Source: Laccaria trichodermophora (Eukaryota > Basidiomycota > Agaricomycetes > Agaricales > Hydnangiaceae). Taken from it: DNA of 64,000 nt. Shown one piece after another: positions 32,784 to 44,269 of the stretch. Made by a program: the position numbers and the translations under genes. Within the stretch, counting starts at the first letter, position 1; each line of letters begins with the position of its first letter. The stretch lies in assembly GCA_018417955.1 (NCBI GenBank), contig JACTVC010000022.1:186001-250000 (forward strand), in the 5' to 3' direction. Under the pieces are notes generated by a model, which ran no database searches, was not told the DNA's origin, and was given only the letters and a program-made list of their open reading frames with translations.

Positions 32784-35661
32784 ATGACCATGAGACGTGT
32801 CCGACAAAAACGAGAAGAGAAAGCTCAGAAGATGGAGGACTCACCAGATATCTCGGAGGAGGAGGGTTATGACATCGAGGCAGAGTCTCAGAGCGACTCC
32901 GAGGAGGATTCTGGCTCGGAATACGGTGATGGTCGGTATTTCACCATTTTGTGGCTGACTACGCTAATTGAGGTATTAGGAGCAAAGAGAAAAGCGGCGC
33001 GTCCAGCGAAGCGTCCCAGATTGTCAAAGGTTGCAGAAAAGAAACCAACGCGTAGTCTCAGTCTCCTGCCCAAGATGCCGTTAGATGTGCTCTTTGAGGT
33101 ACTCCTTATTTACCCCCCGCCTCATTCTTCAATCCCTTTTTCAATTCCATTCTGTCAGATTTTCGGTCGCCTTGCACCTAAAGACCTCATCAATGTGTCA
33201 AGGACGAACAAGCTATTTCGGCAAACTCTGATGTCACGTTCCGCCACCACCGTGTGGAATACCTCTTTGAATGGAGTAGGGAGCCCTTCTTGCCCAAGTG
33301 ACATTTCTGGTCCGCGTTGGGCAATTCTTTTGTTCATGACGCACTGTCAAGTGCGCCAGCTTTGCTACACTCCCGGTTCGATCCGCTGACGTTATTATCA
33401 AAGGAATGTGGAACAAAGGGTGTTCCTCGGGTGGACTTCGCTCTGCGACGCCGCGTTTGCACCAATTGCAAGAAGGCACAGTAAGCCAGCTACTTCTCTC
33501 CTGTATACACCTGTTAAATATTGTTCGTTTCTTAGCCTGTTCGTCTCCTCCAAGTTCAATTCACGTTTCCCAGACCTTGAAAAATCAGTCTTGGACCTTC
33601 TCCCCTATACTTCTGGTACGCCAAAGTTCAAAGCAAACATTTCTCAATCTTATGTCTTCAGTTGGCGGTTGGTCGCATGGTCATTCCACGTCTAGCAAGT
33701 TTTATTGGGACACCGACATTGAAGCTATGAATATAATGCTGGCAAAGTTCCATCACGATATTCACATGCGTGTACCGGGGGCAAAGAAAAAGCTCGACGA
33801 TTTCATTGAGGATCGGAAAGCGCATGTTATCGAGGTTCTAAAGGTTAGCTCTTCATTCTGCAATTGCAAAGATATTAACGAGTTAAACAGTATGCCAGTA
33901 TTTGCGTTGATTGGACGGCTAAGATGGCCACTCAGCGTTCGAATGACTTGATGCAAGCTAAAACGAGGAGGGTTGCTCAGTGAGAACAGGCCACTTTCCT
34001 CTCAACACGCTTTTTTAGACTCAATGTTTGGAACAGGATTCGGGCTCGGCTCCTCGGACTCGGATACTTGGAAGTAGACGTGAATTCATTATCTCTCTGG
34101 CATGAGCAAAAGGCCACTGAGCTTAACGATCGAAGTAAGTCAGGGCGAATAAACGGAAGATTACCATCATGAATTGATTTGTTTATTAAAAGGCTGGGTA
34201 AGGCTCCGACCTGAGCTGGAACAGCTCGTCCAAGAACGAAGAGATAGCCGTCTACTTTCCGAAAGAAAGGCTCTGGTCCACAGCAGAAAGAAAATCGTCG
34301 AGGAGCTGTACAATGCTTACAGGAAGACCCTTGTCCCATTACAACTACCTTCTTATCCTCGTGTCTCCGACATCTGTCGAACCCCTGAATTCTCCCAGTA
34401 CATCGAGGCCGAGAGCACCGTTGATATCACAGCTGCAAGTTTTTCCGGTGTCATGAATCAACTCCCCGGCATTATCATCCAATGGATCGAAAGCAAAAAG
34501 GCTGGGCTAAGGACATTGCTCACTGAAGCCCAAAGCACGTTTCTTGGGACACCAGCCTCGGCCGAAGCACACGCTAGGTTGAGTTTAACAAGAGATGTGC
34601 CACCCTTGGATGAAGTGATAGGCACGAGAAGCTTAACAGGACACGTTCCGAGCTCCGCGCATCCCCCTGCTCCTCCACAGTCATCTGAGAGCGCTGACAT
34701 ACTGAACTTGGCCACTTCCGTGTTTTCGTGTGGTTCAATTGGTACCGCTTGCAGCTCGTCAAAGTTATTCATCGGTTGGCGGGAAGCAAGCACTCATCGC
34801 TGCAGGGGTTATTATGCACATTACGAAGAACCTCAGACCAAGCTTCAAGTTCATAGGGCTGCGGCGACAGCTGCTTCGATAGTTAAGGCCGCAGGTTTAC
34901 CTGTCTTGACTACGACTGCCTCGGAGATGGACGAGCGAAATTTACGCTTCATGTGCGCGGCGTGTCCAGCCCGTCATCACGCGAAGAATGTGTATGGGAA
35001 ACCCGTATTCACGTGGCGGAGCGCAGTAGGGCTTGGATTTCTCTTTCGATTCCTTTGCTTGGTTAACGATAATCTGGCCTCCAGATTACCCATGTATCGC
35101 TTGGTCATGGCGAACCCACATGGGAAGTCCTCAACGTCGAACAGACTCGGACAATCAAGCAAAAAGAGCTGGTTAACGATATCGGTGCGCTAGCCCAAGG
35201 CGCGTGCTGGTCGTGCAACTGGTGCTCCGATTTTGTAGATGACACGAAGACAAAGGCAGTTGTTATAGAACATCTTAAAGCCGTGTAAGTGGCTCAGACA
35301 CGTGTCGTTGCCTTGAAAGGTTAACATAACTCTAGACACGATGTTGCATCACCGGCGGAACCTGAGGATCTGTTTGTGATGGATTTTGGAAAGCTGACAC
35401 AGTGTCTCCCCGCCATTTATGATATGACACCACCTCCTACGCAAAGTGGTGCCCCCCCGAAGAACGTCAGGTGTACACATTGCGGGGTTTCGACGAAGCG
35501 TCTCTTCGATGAAGGAGGTGTCCGGTGTCATATAAAGGCCAAGTAGGTTTTCCTTGCCTGTTTCAATACTATCGTTTCTCATCTGCCCCTCTAGGCACAA
35601 TGTGGTGAATCCCATCAAGGGAACAGACTGGGTGAATGTGATTCCAGGAGCCTTGAACTGA
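32784..35661 (+). CDS. F-box protein with C-terminal C2H2-like zinc fingers
   Basis: An acidic, basic-patched N-terminus (SEEEGYDIEAESQSDSEED, then KRKAARPAKRPR, a likely nuclear signal) precedes an F-box: LPKMPLDVLFEIFGRLAPKD followed by LINVSRTNKLFRQTLMSRSA. Further on come a cysteine block (DFALRRRVCTNCKK), a long helical middle part and, at the C-terminus, two zinc-finger-like units: CWSCNWCSDF...HLKAVH and CTHCGVSTKR...CHIKAKH. About nine short introns are predicted; the one at about 35036-35095 restores SAITHVSLGHGEPTWEVLN. Start is ATG 32784; ATG 32833 (MEDSPDISEEE) is an alternative. This is a known Agaricomycete architecture, probably an SCF substrate adaptor. The gene looks intact. 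Confidence 0.82.
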
Positions 35662-35979
35662 GAACCTACCTACATGGGTGTTTACGTGTATTAGCTTCCA
35701 AGTATTCAAGTTATAGTACTAATAGTAATATCGTAACGCTTCTTGCTTCTACTTCACCATCTGATGAGTCTGCTTCTAGTTCTGGAAGCTCGGACAGCTG
35801 AGACAAGGTGGATAGGACGTAACTGCAAACCTCACGCCCCGAACGCCGCCTTTATCAAACGCAGAAATTTCAGCTTCCATCACAGAAGCAGTCACAACAC
35901 AGCAGGGTCGACGGTTAACTTTACACACACTACTCTTTATACCTCCTCTCTGCCTCTCCCTCCATATTCTAGTTCAACG

Positions 35980-37179
35980 ATGCACCCGCCCAGGTATACT
36001 CTCCTAGAAATCCTCAAGCGGATCATGCGGTCACTCAAATTCTTCGCAAAACGTAAAAGGTCCCTCCGCACGACGGCATATGATAGTACAATGTATTGGG
36101 ATTGCGAGAAACATGGCGAACCCTCTTCGAGGGAGGTTTACCTTCCGGCGCGTGTTTGGGACGCGCTCAACCCATCTGAACGGTACGCATCGGTCGCGGA
36201 CCTATGTGCACACGCTGGAGAACAACTCCCTATTCAAATCGTGAAGCTCATCGCGAGGGACATCCTTCGCGAACTGGAAAAGATACACGCTTCGTGTGGA
36301 ACGCATGGAGGCAGGCATTTGTTTTTGTCGCATTTGCTCGCCAAGTAACGGACGTCTGCAGATATAAATCCAAACACCATCTTACTCTCTCCAACGGACA
36401 TGAGGTGCCTGATATTCCAGTTCTGCAATGGGTCCCAAACATCCTTGGCGCTCTCAGAATCATCTGCGGGCACTCTTTTTGACGAATTTCTCGCTTCCGC
36501 AGACTCCAACCCTATCTTTCGTCTATCAACGGTTCCCACAGGTAAGCGCTTCCCCTCGTCATCCTATTTAAAATTCGCCGCTGACATTTTCCGAAGTACC
36601 CGAAGACGGGTACCATTTGACATATGCAGACAGCCCTGCACTACGCGCGCCGGAATACATTATTGGCGGTCCTTGCGATTCTAGTACGGATATCTGGACC
36701 CTGGGATGCGTCGTATGGAAAATTTCCCTCTTCCATGCTAATTTGTTTTAGCTGACGGCTTGTATTGACAGCTCTTCGAGCTGCTTACAGGAGAGGCCCT
36801 CTTCGATCCCCAATTTCAGACGGTCGAACTAGGACTGTCATCTGACGAATCGCATCTCATTCAAATAATTGAACTCTTCGGAGCTTTCCCATTGGATATG
36901 GTTCTGTCAGGGAACTACAGCCAGCGCTGGTTTACGCAAGAAGGTGAGGGTTCCACGGAATTTCAAACTTTCCATTTCCACGATGCTAGATAACCGGTAG
37001 GTAACTTCAAGATAGACACCACTTACTACCCGATCTCCCTTGCAACAGCTTTGCAGAGGAAATTAGCTAGGCGCGACGTCGTTGGAACGGCAGAGTTTCT
37101 TGATGGGCTTCTCCAACTGCAGCCAGAGCACCGAGAAAAGCCGAAAGATATCGTCAATCATCTGTGGTTTGTGACTTGA
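35980..37179 (+). CDS. SRPK-like protein kinase lacking a recognisable N-lobe
   Basis: ATG 35980 begins MHPPRYTLLEILKRIMRSL. The C-lobe is clear: ILRELEKIHASC, catalytic loop HGDINPNTILL (D present, HRD arginine replaced by G), then after introns a P+1/APE region ALRAPEYIIGG, DIWTLGCVVW, LFELLTGEALFDPQ and a final HLWFVT. The order and the long stretch before LFELL match SR-protein kinases. The catalytic loop appears only if a GC-AG intron (donor G|GCAGGC near 36310, acceptor TCTGCAG near 36357) is removed. No glycine-rich loop or VAIK-type lysine is visible before the C-lobe, so it may be a pseudokinase or be N-terminally truncated. The usual DFG position is also unclear. Confidence 0.75.
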
Positions 37180-37437
37180 GAAAGGCGCCGTGGGGGACTT
37201 TAAAGGTATAGTCAGATTGACCAATTATGATAGGCTCGCGTGTGTGTTTGATTGGCGTGCAGGGGTGGAATGGTGCACACGACTCTGAAAAAAACATTAA
37301 CAGCCTATATTGTACATATGTACGCTACATCAGTCAACATCGAACAGTCAATGTTATAATAATAATTACTCCTCTCCTAACTCCTTAATCAATGCGGTCA
37401 AGCCCAGTTCTTCTTCTATCTATGATGACAATGTCAA

Positions 37438-40373
37438 TTAGTTTCGCCGGACTCGGATCGCCGCACTGAGAAGCAAACGAACCTGGTGTTTGACTTCCAA
37501 GTCTTCCCTTCCAGCAGACGACGTGAAGATGGCATCAATTTCTTCGAGGGAAACGTTGGCCGTTTCCGGAACAAGGTATGTTGACCAAAGGTACGCAAAA
37601 AAGCATGCCGTTGAGAAGATCATAAAGGTCCCTCTATCATCGCGTGTTATGCAAAATGACACCCAGGACAGAAGTGAGCCTTACGATGCTGAGAAGTTGA
37701 TAGCTACGGGCGTTATCAAGCCAATCAAAACTGTTGTGAAGAACCGGAGCGTGAGGAGACGAGAGGGAGGAGATAGATAGAGAGTTCCTACAGTTATTGA
37801 ACCAGTTTGACGCCGTGGAGAGAGCGACGCCCCTACTTCTCATAGAAAGAGGGAAGACTTCACTAGGAAGAACCCATCCAATAGGACCAAATGAAACGCC
37901 GTACGCAGCGGTGAAGACGTAGATGCCTCTAAGATGAAGCCATTCAGCATATCTCTACGATGACGGGGAGATGGAGCGGCAAGACAGGCAGAGATAACAT
38001 TGCAGGGGAGGCGGAGAAGTTGGCCCGTATCAAACCCTCACCGGAAAACGGTTAACTTACCCAACAGCAATCCAAGCGGCCGCCGGATAATCGGCCCACT
38101 CATCTTCAAACGTTGACACCTGACGACCTTCGTTAGCCCTGAGTAAAGAAGGGACAAAAGCTCATCACACGCACCAGCATCGCGATCGTCAAATGAGCAG
38201 CAGCCATAATTGCGGCACCACCTGGCGATACGAAGGTTAGAATCAATCCCGATGCCATGTTAAAGAAGACGAACCTCTCAAAAGTGGTTTCCTCCCTGCT
38301 GACGACGTGAGCTTCATCTAGGACAGAGAAGTGATAGAAAATTTACCCAAGCGATCAATATATACAATGGCCGGTAAAACGGCCAGGAGTTGCACGATGC
38401 CTATGCCGCCCGATACCAAAAGAGTAATCGAGTCCCCGCGGAGGCCGATGCTGTGCACCAAGGTTGGCCCATAGTAAAGCAGAGCGTTGATGCCACTCCA
38501 TTCTAAATGAAGAGAAGGTGAGCCAAACGTAGGTGATAAAAGCCAAGAAAGCGCATTATGATCGAAGAAAGCAATAGAACGCAATGAAAATGAGGAACCA
38601 TATCAAAGCCATTGCCTGCACACACTGATCCAAAACAGAGAAGAGCACAGCGAGACAACGTACGTTGAAACACCATAATCAACACCCCAACCATGGTCCG
38701 ATCCCTATACTTCCTTCCAAAAAGCCTCTTCCACGCTCTCAACTCATCAAAAAGACCCTTCGTCGTCCTATCCTCATCCACACGCTGAACAAGGATCGTC
38801 TCAACTTGCATTTCAAGTAACTCGACCTGTGTAGACACAGCAACCATTAGCGGAGGTGCAAGGCGAGGGACAAGGAAAGGGTGTGGAAGAAGAAAGGGAA
38901 GGAAAGAAGGGAAGAGGGAAGGGAAGAAGGATGCCAACCTTGACCAATCCGCCTTGAGCTCCGTTTCGCCCTCTAAGCATCGTCAAGCTGCGTTCGGCGT
39001 CTTCATGACGGCCATGTAGAACCATCAGCCGTGGGGAGGGAGGGAGAAACAAGGTGCCAACTGCGAGGATCAGCCCTGGGATAAGTTGGATACCGAGGGG
39101 GATGCGCCATGACATGGCGCCGGGGACTAAAACGGGGATGAGGATTCAGCAAGAAGGCTTGAAGACAGAGGAGTGGAAACGAAAGATGATATCAGAAAGG
39201 ATGGGGAGAGCTAGGGTAGGAACGGAGCGGAGCTGAGACAATGAACCCTACAGTAGGCGTGCGGCTGAATTCAAAGAAGGCAGAAAGAGCGAATCTCACT
39301 ATTCCGTGTCCAAAACCCAACCCAGAAACCCAGCACTACACCAAGGACGATAGACAGCTGTTCAAGCGCCATGAGTGAACCGCGGACTTCGGGCGGACTA
39401 ATTTCCGCCATGTAGAGTGGGGTGAGCATACTATATTCCGAGATCCGGTCAGTCTCAGAGGGCAAGATCGGGGAAAAAGAAAGCGAGTAAAGACCAACCT
39501 CAGTGCACCAATGCCAACGCCGCCAATCGCGCGTCCGATGAATATGTGTGGCAGGTTCTGTGCAAAACATTGGAAGGAGGACCCGATTGTGAATATTACT
39601 GTGGTGAGGTAGGTCAGCCTGGCTGTGGGTCCAAGAAGTTGAAGGGGAACAAAGACGGACCACAAGCGACTATAATTGAATGTCGACGCGAGTACCTGTC
39701 TGCAAGTAAACCCGCTGAAAGGGCACCAAACAGAGCCCCGAGTTCAAGGACAGCAGCTAGAGATTGGGCATCACAAAACCAAACTTGGTTCGATAAAAAA
39801 AATCAGCTACTTAAAATCCCCTTCTGTAACGGTGTAATGGGCCAACGGCGGACAAAGTCTTCCATAACTAGCACGTTTGCAATCTACTCAAACACATGGT
39901 AAGCATCTTAAACGTTCAAACGCCATGAGGCACGTAAATATACTCACCACGCCCTGGTCATACCCAAACTCCAGTCCTCCAATGCTAGCAAAGAACGCAC
40001 ACGCAAGCGCGTACCCATTATACCAAAGCCCCGCAAGCCCGGGTGGTCCATACGCGTATGTATAGCTTCGCCCGTCAGGGAGAATGGTCAGTGACCCTTT
40101 ATGTTGTTTCCCCCCTCGAATGGGCGGTAGCAGAGGTGCATGTTCTAGGTCATGATCAGTGGAGACCAGCCCCGAAGGAGAAGACTCAAACGTCGAGGAA
40201 GATGATGAGGTTGAGTTGTTGAGTGCTATGTAACTGTTGGCATTACGGGTGCTCTGTGGGTGGCCGTTGGCATTGAGTAGATCTTGAGAGTTCGGGGAAA
40301 TGGAGAATGACGCACCATACGTATCGCCTCGGTTGTTGAAGGCAGCGTCGGCGTCGTTGTTAGGAGCGAAAGT
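37438..40373 (-). CDS. MFS sugar transporter
   Basis: Probable 12-helix proton-coupled hexose or related sugar transporter of the plasma membrane. Signature blocks in order after splicing: a Ser/Asn-rich cytosolic N-terminus, then FASIGGLEFGYDQG (helix 1), GRAIGGVGIGALSMLTPLYM followed by AEISPPEVRG (sugar-transporter signature), WRIPLGIQLIPGLILAVGTL, PPSPRLMVLHGRHEDAERSL (PESPR-type motif with E to P), GINALLYYGPTLVHSIGL and, near the C-terminus, YLVPETANVSLEEIDAIF (PETxxxSLEEID motif). About ten introns are likely. The start codon lies in an upstream exon I could not place with certainty, so 40373 is the 5' edge of the visible coding frame. Confidence 0.87.
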
Positions 40374-40626
40374 CTAAAGGTCGCGAGTGTCGTCGTCGTT
40401 AGGTCAAAGCCCGCCCGTTTCGGAAGGCTTCCGCGATACATTGAGTCACGTGTACGAGTTTGTCAGGTGACTCAGGCCGCGTATAGAGTAGGGCCCGGGT
40501 TTACATCGAACTTTCACCACCACCTCACCTACTTCTTCCCACACGTGCGTTTCATGTATACACTACGCGACGTTTCTACTTACTTGACCTTCAAAGGGCT
40601 GCTGGTCCAGTTAAAAAGCTGCAGAT

Positions 40627-42078
40627 ATGTTTCCTGCAGAACTCCTCTTAACAATCTTCAAACTTGTGTACATGCAAAACCGCGAGGAAGTCACGGACGA
40701 AAGGGAGTTTTACTTTTCAAGCAACTCTCTGGTCCCAGAGATCGTTGGGGAATACAAGTGCATTTGGAGGCGCGACGAAGAACTTAGATACCCCTGTCTC
40801 TTCCCTTACAACATCGCTTCTGTGTGCGCCAATTGGCGCGCAATCGCCGCCAGCGTACCAGAGTTTTGGACCCGGGTCGTCTTTTTTCTTGACTCACGAC
40901 CTGAAGGTTCTTCACTCGTCGATCTTCAGCACCAGCTGCAGTGGTCGCGCGATCTTCCACTGGAGATCACCTTGGGGAGAATGAACCTGGGCGACGACTT
41001 CATGTACGACATGGAGGAAGCAGCTCGGGTGCGAAGCGCAATGGAGCTACTCCTGCCCCACATATCTCGCTGGCATATGTTCTACATTTCTACGATTCGC
41101 AGTTCCTCCTTGCCAGTGATCCTGAAGGAACTGCATGGCACTGCTCCGATTTTAAAGATACTCAGGTTGGAATGCGAGGGAGACGATGCTGATGACGATT
41201 TGAATGTGTATGATAGAGACGCCTTCGTCTGCCCAGCACTACACAACTTCGATATCGATGGTGCCAACTTCTTACGGCTTCGAAACGCTTACGGGGGGGA
41301 ATGGGTAACGCAGTTCGTTCCTCAGTTGGAGTACCTCAGCGTTTCCGTCCTATCTCCTGCAGAAGAAGAGGGGAACGGCGGAGAAGGCGGAACTGATGGG
41401 GAAAGGGCTAGTGGAGCTGAGGGAGAAGAAGGGATCAATAGGCCTGAGAAGGGCCGGTTGGATCTGGATACGTTTCTTGGGGAGGTCGCGCAGCTCACCT
41501 CATTGCGCCAGCTAATCCTCAAATCAATCATTTTCAGCAGTTCGCTACCGTCCATAAATTACCACTTCTCTCACACTCTCGATACGCTAGTCTTGGAAGA
41601 TCTCAGCATCAACACGCTCCTCCCCATCCTCCTTTCATGTGATCATACCGGCCTTACGACCCTCAAGCTCGCTAGGTGTCCCCTGAACGCGATGCCCGCA
41701 TACTGTTTCTTCCTCGACATCCCTTGTTTGGTGTTACAAGATCTCGCTCTCACCGTGAACGTCATGAAGATTCTCAAAAGATGGAACGGAATGGGATTCG
41801 AAATCGTCGGCTGTCCATCCTTTGATGACGATGTGCTGGAGCAATTGGGCGTGCCGGGCATAGCCGTGAGCATGCAGGAACTGGCCATCTTTGATTGCAC
41901 AAATTTTTCTGTCTCGGCTTTACAGGGAATGGTTGAATGCAGGCTTCTTTGGGCTGACCCTATTCAGACTCTCAAAGTGGCAGGTGAAGGGCCGGTTATC
42001 ACAGACGATGAACGAGCGTGGTTTGGAGAACATGTAGCAGAATTCTCTTACGAGGTTGTATTGGCTGATCTTGAATGA
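40627..42078 (+). CDS. F-box-like protein
   Basis: A single-exon frame of 483 residues. It begins directly with the F-box-like motif MFPAELLLTIFKLVYMQNRE and continues after a charged insertion with YNIASVCANWRAIAASVPEFWTRV, the standard second half of the basidiomycete F-box-like domain. The remainder has Leu-rich repeats of irregular length and a low-complexity Glu/Gly insertion (residues about 245-270). It is divergently arranged with the sugar transporter. The substrate of the presumed SCF complex is unknown. Confidence 0.85.
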   Translation: MFPAELLLTIFKLVYMQNREEVTDEREFYFSSNSLVPEIVGEYKCIWRRDEELRYPCLFPYNIASVCANWRAIAASVPEFWTRVVFFLDSRPEGSSLVDLQHQLQWSRDLPLEITLGRMNLGDDFMYDMEEAARVRSAMELLLPHISRWHMFYISTIRSSSLPVILKELHGTAPILKILRLECEGDDADDDLNVYDRDAFVCPALHNFDIDGANFLRLRNAYGGEWVTQFVPQLEYLSVSVLSPAEEEGNGGEGGTDGERASGAEGEEGINRPEKGRLDLDTFLGEVAQLTSLRQLILKSIIFSSSLPSINYHFSHTLDTLVLEDLSINTLLPILLSCDHTGLTTLKLARCPLNAMPAYCFFLDIPCLVLQDLALTVNVMKILKRWNGMGFEIVGCPSFDDDVLEQLGVPGIAVSMQELAIFDCTNFSVSALQGMVECRLLWADPIQTLKVAGEGPVITDDERAWFGEHVAEFSYEVVLADLE

Positions 42079-42952
42079 CTTACTTAAGTGGATGGCCCCC
42101 CAAAGTTCGGCTTGTGGGCGAAGCACTCATCCCAAACTTCGATGTGATAAGGTGAGTACAAAAAAAATCCGCGTTTTTCATTACTTAGTGCGATAAGTGT
42201 AGAAGTTATCTATTCACTTCGCCCCTAACTGCCTCTTCGCTCTCCGCCTACCCGACGCCTATGCCCAACACCTTAGTCGACCGAACTCATGCAACTCCTT
42301 CCTATTGTGTCGATATTGTCAAGGGCACCAAATCCAATTACGTAGGATCCATCGCACTCGATACGACTCAACCAGAGCATTCCCCAACCCCATCTGGCTT
42401 TGGGAACTGACTCCCAGAAAATTCACAGTGACATGTTCACAACTTCACATCAGTTCATCACTTTTTTTTTCGCGGCGTACTCGCCCTTTCGTTCAGTCTC
42501 CATTTGCAAAAATACTTATTTCTGCCTTGCTATACATACGTTCAAAAGGAACCCCCTTGCCTTTCCGTTCATTCCATTCCACGCCTGAGACACGTTCATT
42601 TTGCATGACCCTCGTTTCTCTTTTCAAAACGTTGAGAAACGGGTCTTGAGTAAAATGATGCCCAGTCCCTAAGTATACATGCTGCAGCAATAATTATTGG
42701 AGAGACCGACCTGACTAAGATTGTTGACAATAGTTACAGCAGGAGCCGACTGAATCTCATAATGGTAGATTGTGCCCCTCTGAACGTTGAGTATGAGCGT
42801 CTGCGAAACAAGTGTATGAATGACCTGGGGGGTAAGAGAGTCATTGAACTACTTTTGATTTCCAGACATATTAGCAAATTTGGCACTCTTCTGCGCCCTA
42901 ATAATACCAGCGTCAACGCCATAAAGATTACAAAAGTGAATTTATAGCCACA
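42079..42952. other. intergenic between convergent genes
   Basis: The 870-bp region between the F-box gene and the minus-strand gene ending at 42953. Short frames on both strands lack recognisable features; nothing else was seen. Confidence 0.5.
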
Positions 42953-43819
42953 TTAATTCGGGATTGCCGGGTTGAGGTGTCGGAAATGGACGTCGTGCTT
43001 CTTCGTGCCGTCTAATTGATAGTCATAAGGAACTGAAGACCCAAAATGCGAAAAGGCGCACCCAATCTTCTCCAAGATTTCTTTTCGGCGTATTCGGTGC
43101 TCCCGCACGGGAATGATATTCGATCGCACAAATGAGTCAAAGTACGGCTGATTCTCGGGTCTGAGGCTGCGCAACACCTCCTCATGCTCCGGCTCAAGAT
43201 CGCCATTCGGGAGCACCGAGGGTCTATTGCGTAAAGGTATCGTATAAGTGAGGAGGTAGGATAGCCACACTTTCATTGGACGTGAAACTTTGCTGTGTAT
43301 TCGGCCAGAGGGGGGATCCAAGTATGTCGCGATCATTGAGTCAAGAAACGCAGTGAGTGTAGGGAATCGAATGTTGTCGGGGAAAGGCGCGAGAGACAAC
43401 GAGCGACTTTTATCCCGGATGTTGAAATGAAATTGTGACTGAGGGTGGATGAAGATGAAATCTGGATCGTCGGGTGTGCGGTTACATGCAGCAATCGTCG
43501 TCTCGAGGCACACTGAGTGGGGAAAAGTTTTCGGCTGGCTTGGGTCGAGCAAGATCGATTCTACATGATGTGGATTGAAGCCAGAGAAAAGGCGACAGTC
43601 GTTTGATTTCGTGATTTGAGTCGAAGCGGCATGGAGATCTTGATCTGCAACGAGTAGTTGGAGGGGACCAAGGCAGGTGGGAACGAAGTGAGCGAATGCC
43701 AGCGCATCTTCCGCCCACACCAGACATTCGATGTCTGCGTTAGAAAGCGTCCGGGCGTACTTTAAACGATTTTCCTGCACCACTTGGGACCATGGGCTGG
43801 AATCGTAGAGTTCTAGCAT
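42953..43819 (-). CDS. uncharacterised fungal protein (288 aa)
   Basis: An uninterrupted frame from ATG 43817-43819, MLELYDSSPWSQVVQENRLK. Recognisable-looking features are a globular core with HFVPTCLGPLQLLVADQDLH, ESILLDPSQPKTFPHSVCLE and DPDFIFIHPQSQFHFNIR, and a charged helical C-terminus (EHRIRRKEILEKIG). There is no signal peptide or membrane segment. The pattern of a short strand followed by a substituted hydrophobic-D/H motif could be compared with nucleotidyltransferase-like proteins, but I cannot assign it. The length and even codon use argue for a real gene. Confidence 0.7.
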   Translation of the reverse strand: MLELYDSSPWSQVVQENRLKYARTLSNADIECLVWAEDALAFAHFVPTCLGPLQLLVADQDLHAASTQITKSNDCRLFSGFNPHHVESILLDPSQPKTFPHSVCLETTIAACNRTPDDPDFIFIHPQSQFHFNIRDKSRSLSLAPFPDNIRFPTLTAFLDSMIATYLDPPSGRIHSKVSRPMKVWLSYLLTYTIPLRNRPSVLPNGDLEPEHEEVLRSLRPENQPYFDSFVRSNIIPVREHRIRRKEILEKIGCAFSHFGSSVPYDYQLDGTKKHDVHFRHLNPAIPN

Positions 43820-44269
43820 TTGCTAATGATGCAAGTTGCAGAACAGTTCATTATTAATATTATTGTTTATTTGTGTTCTCGCACAAATTGAAAAGAACAA
43901 AACCTCCAAATTGCTACCCTTCTACTTTCTATTTTTACACCCTTCCCCAATGTTTCAGTCAGGCTATATGCGTGTACATGCAATTTCATGTGATTTCTGT
44001 ATCATATATAAGGCTTGTATAAGGCTTGTATAAGGCGTCCTTTCGGCGAATGGAACTTTCATCTTTCCCCCCACTTTCTTAGCATGATAATCGTCTGCTC
44101 GTCCACTCCAGTTCTCTACAAGCCCTTCAAATTGTACGCACAAGGCGTAAGCTGAGCCTGTTTTTCTTTTACCCTTCCCCGACGCCTCCCTCTAGACACG
44201 TGACGAGCAACATTGTTTGGTTCTGAAGGGTCAGCACATCATCACGCTTGTCCTTGACCACCACCTTCG
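43820..44269. other. intergenic with a small tandem repeat
   Basis: Intergenic between divergent genes. AAGGCTTGTAT is repeated in tandem at about 44009-44035. Otherwise nothing was recognised; the region should contain the SPT7 promoter. Confidence 0.45.
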
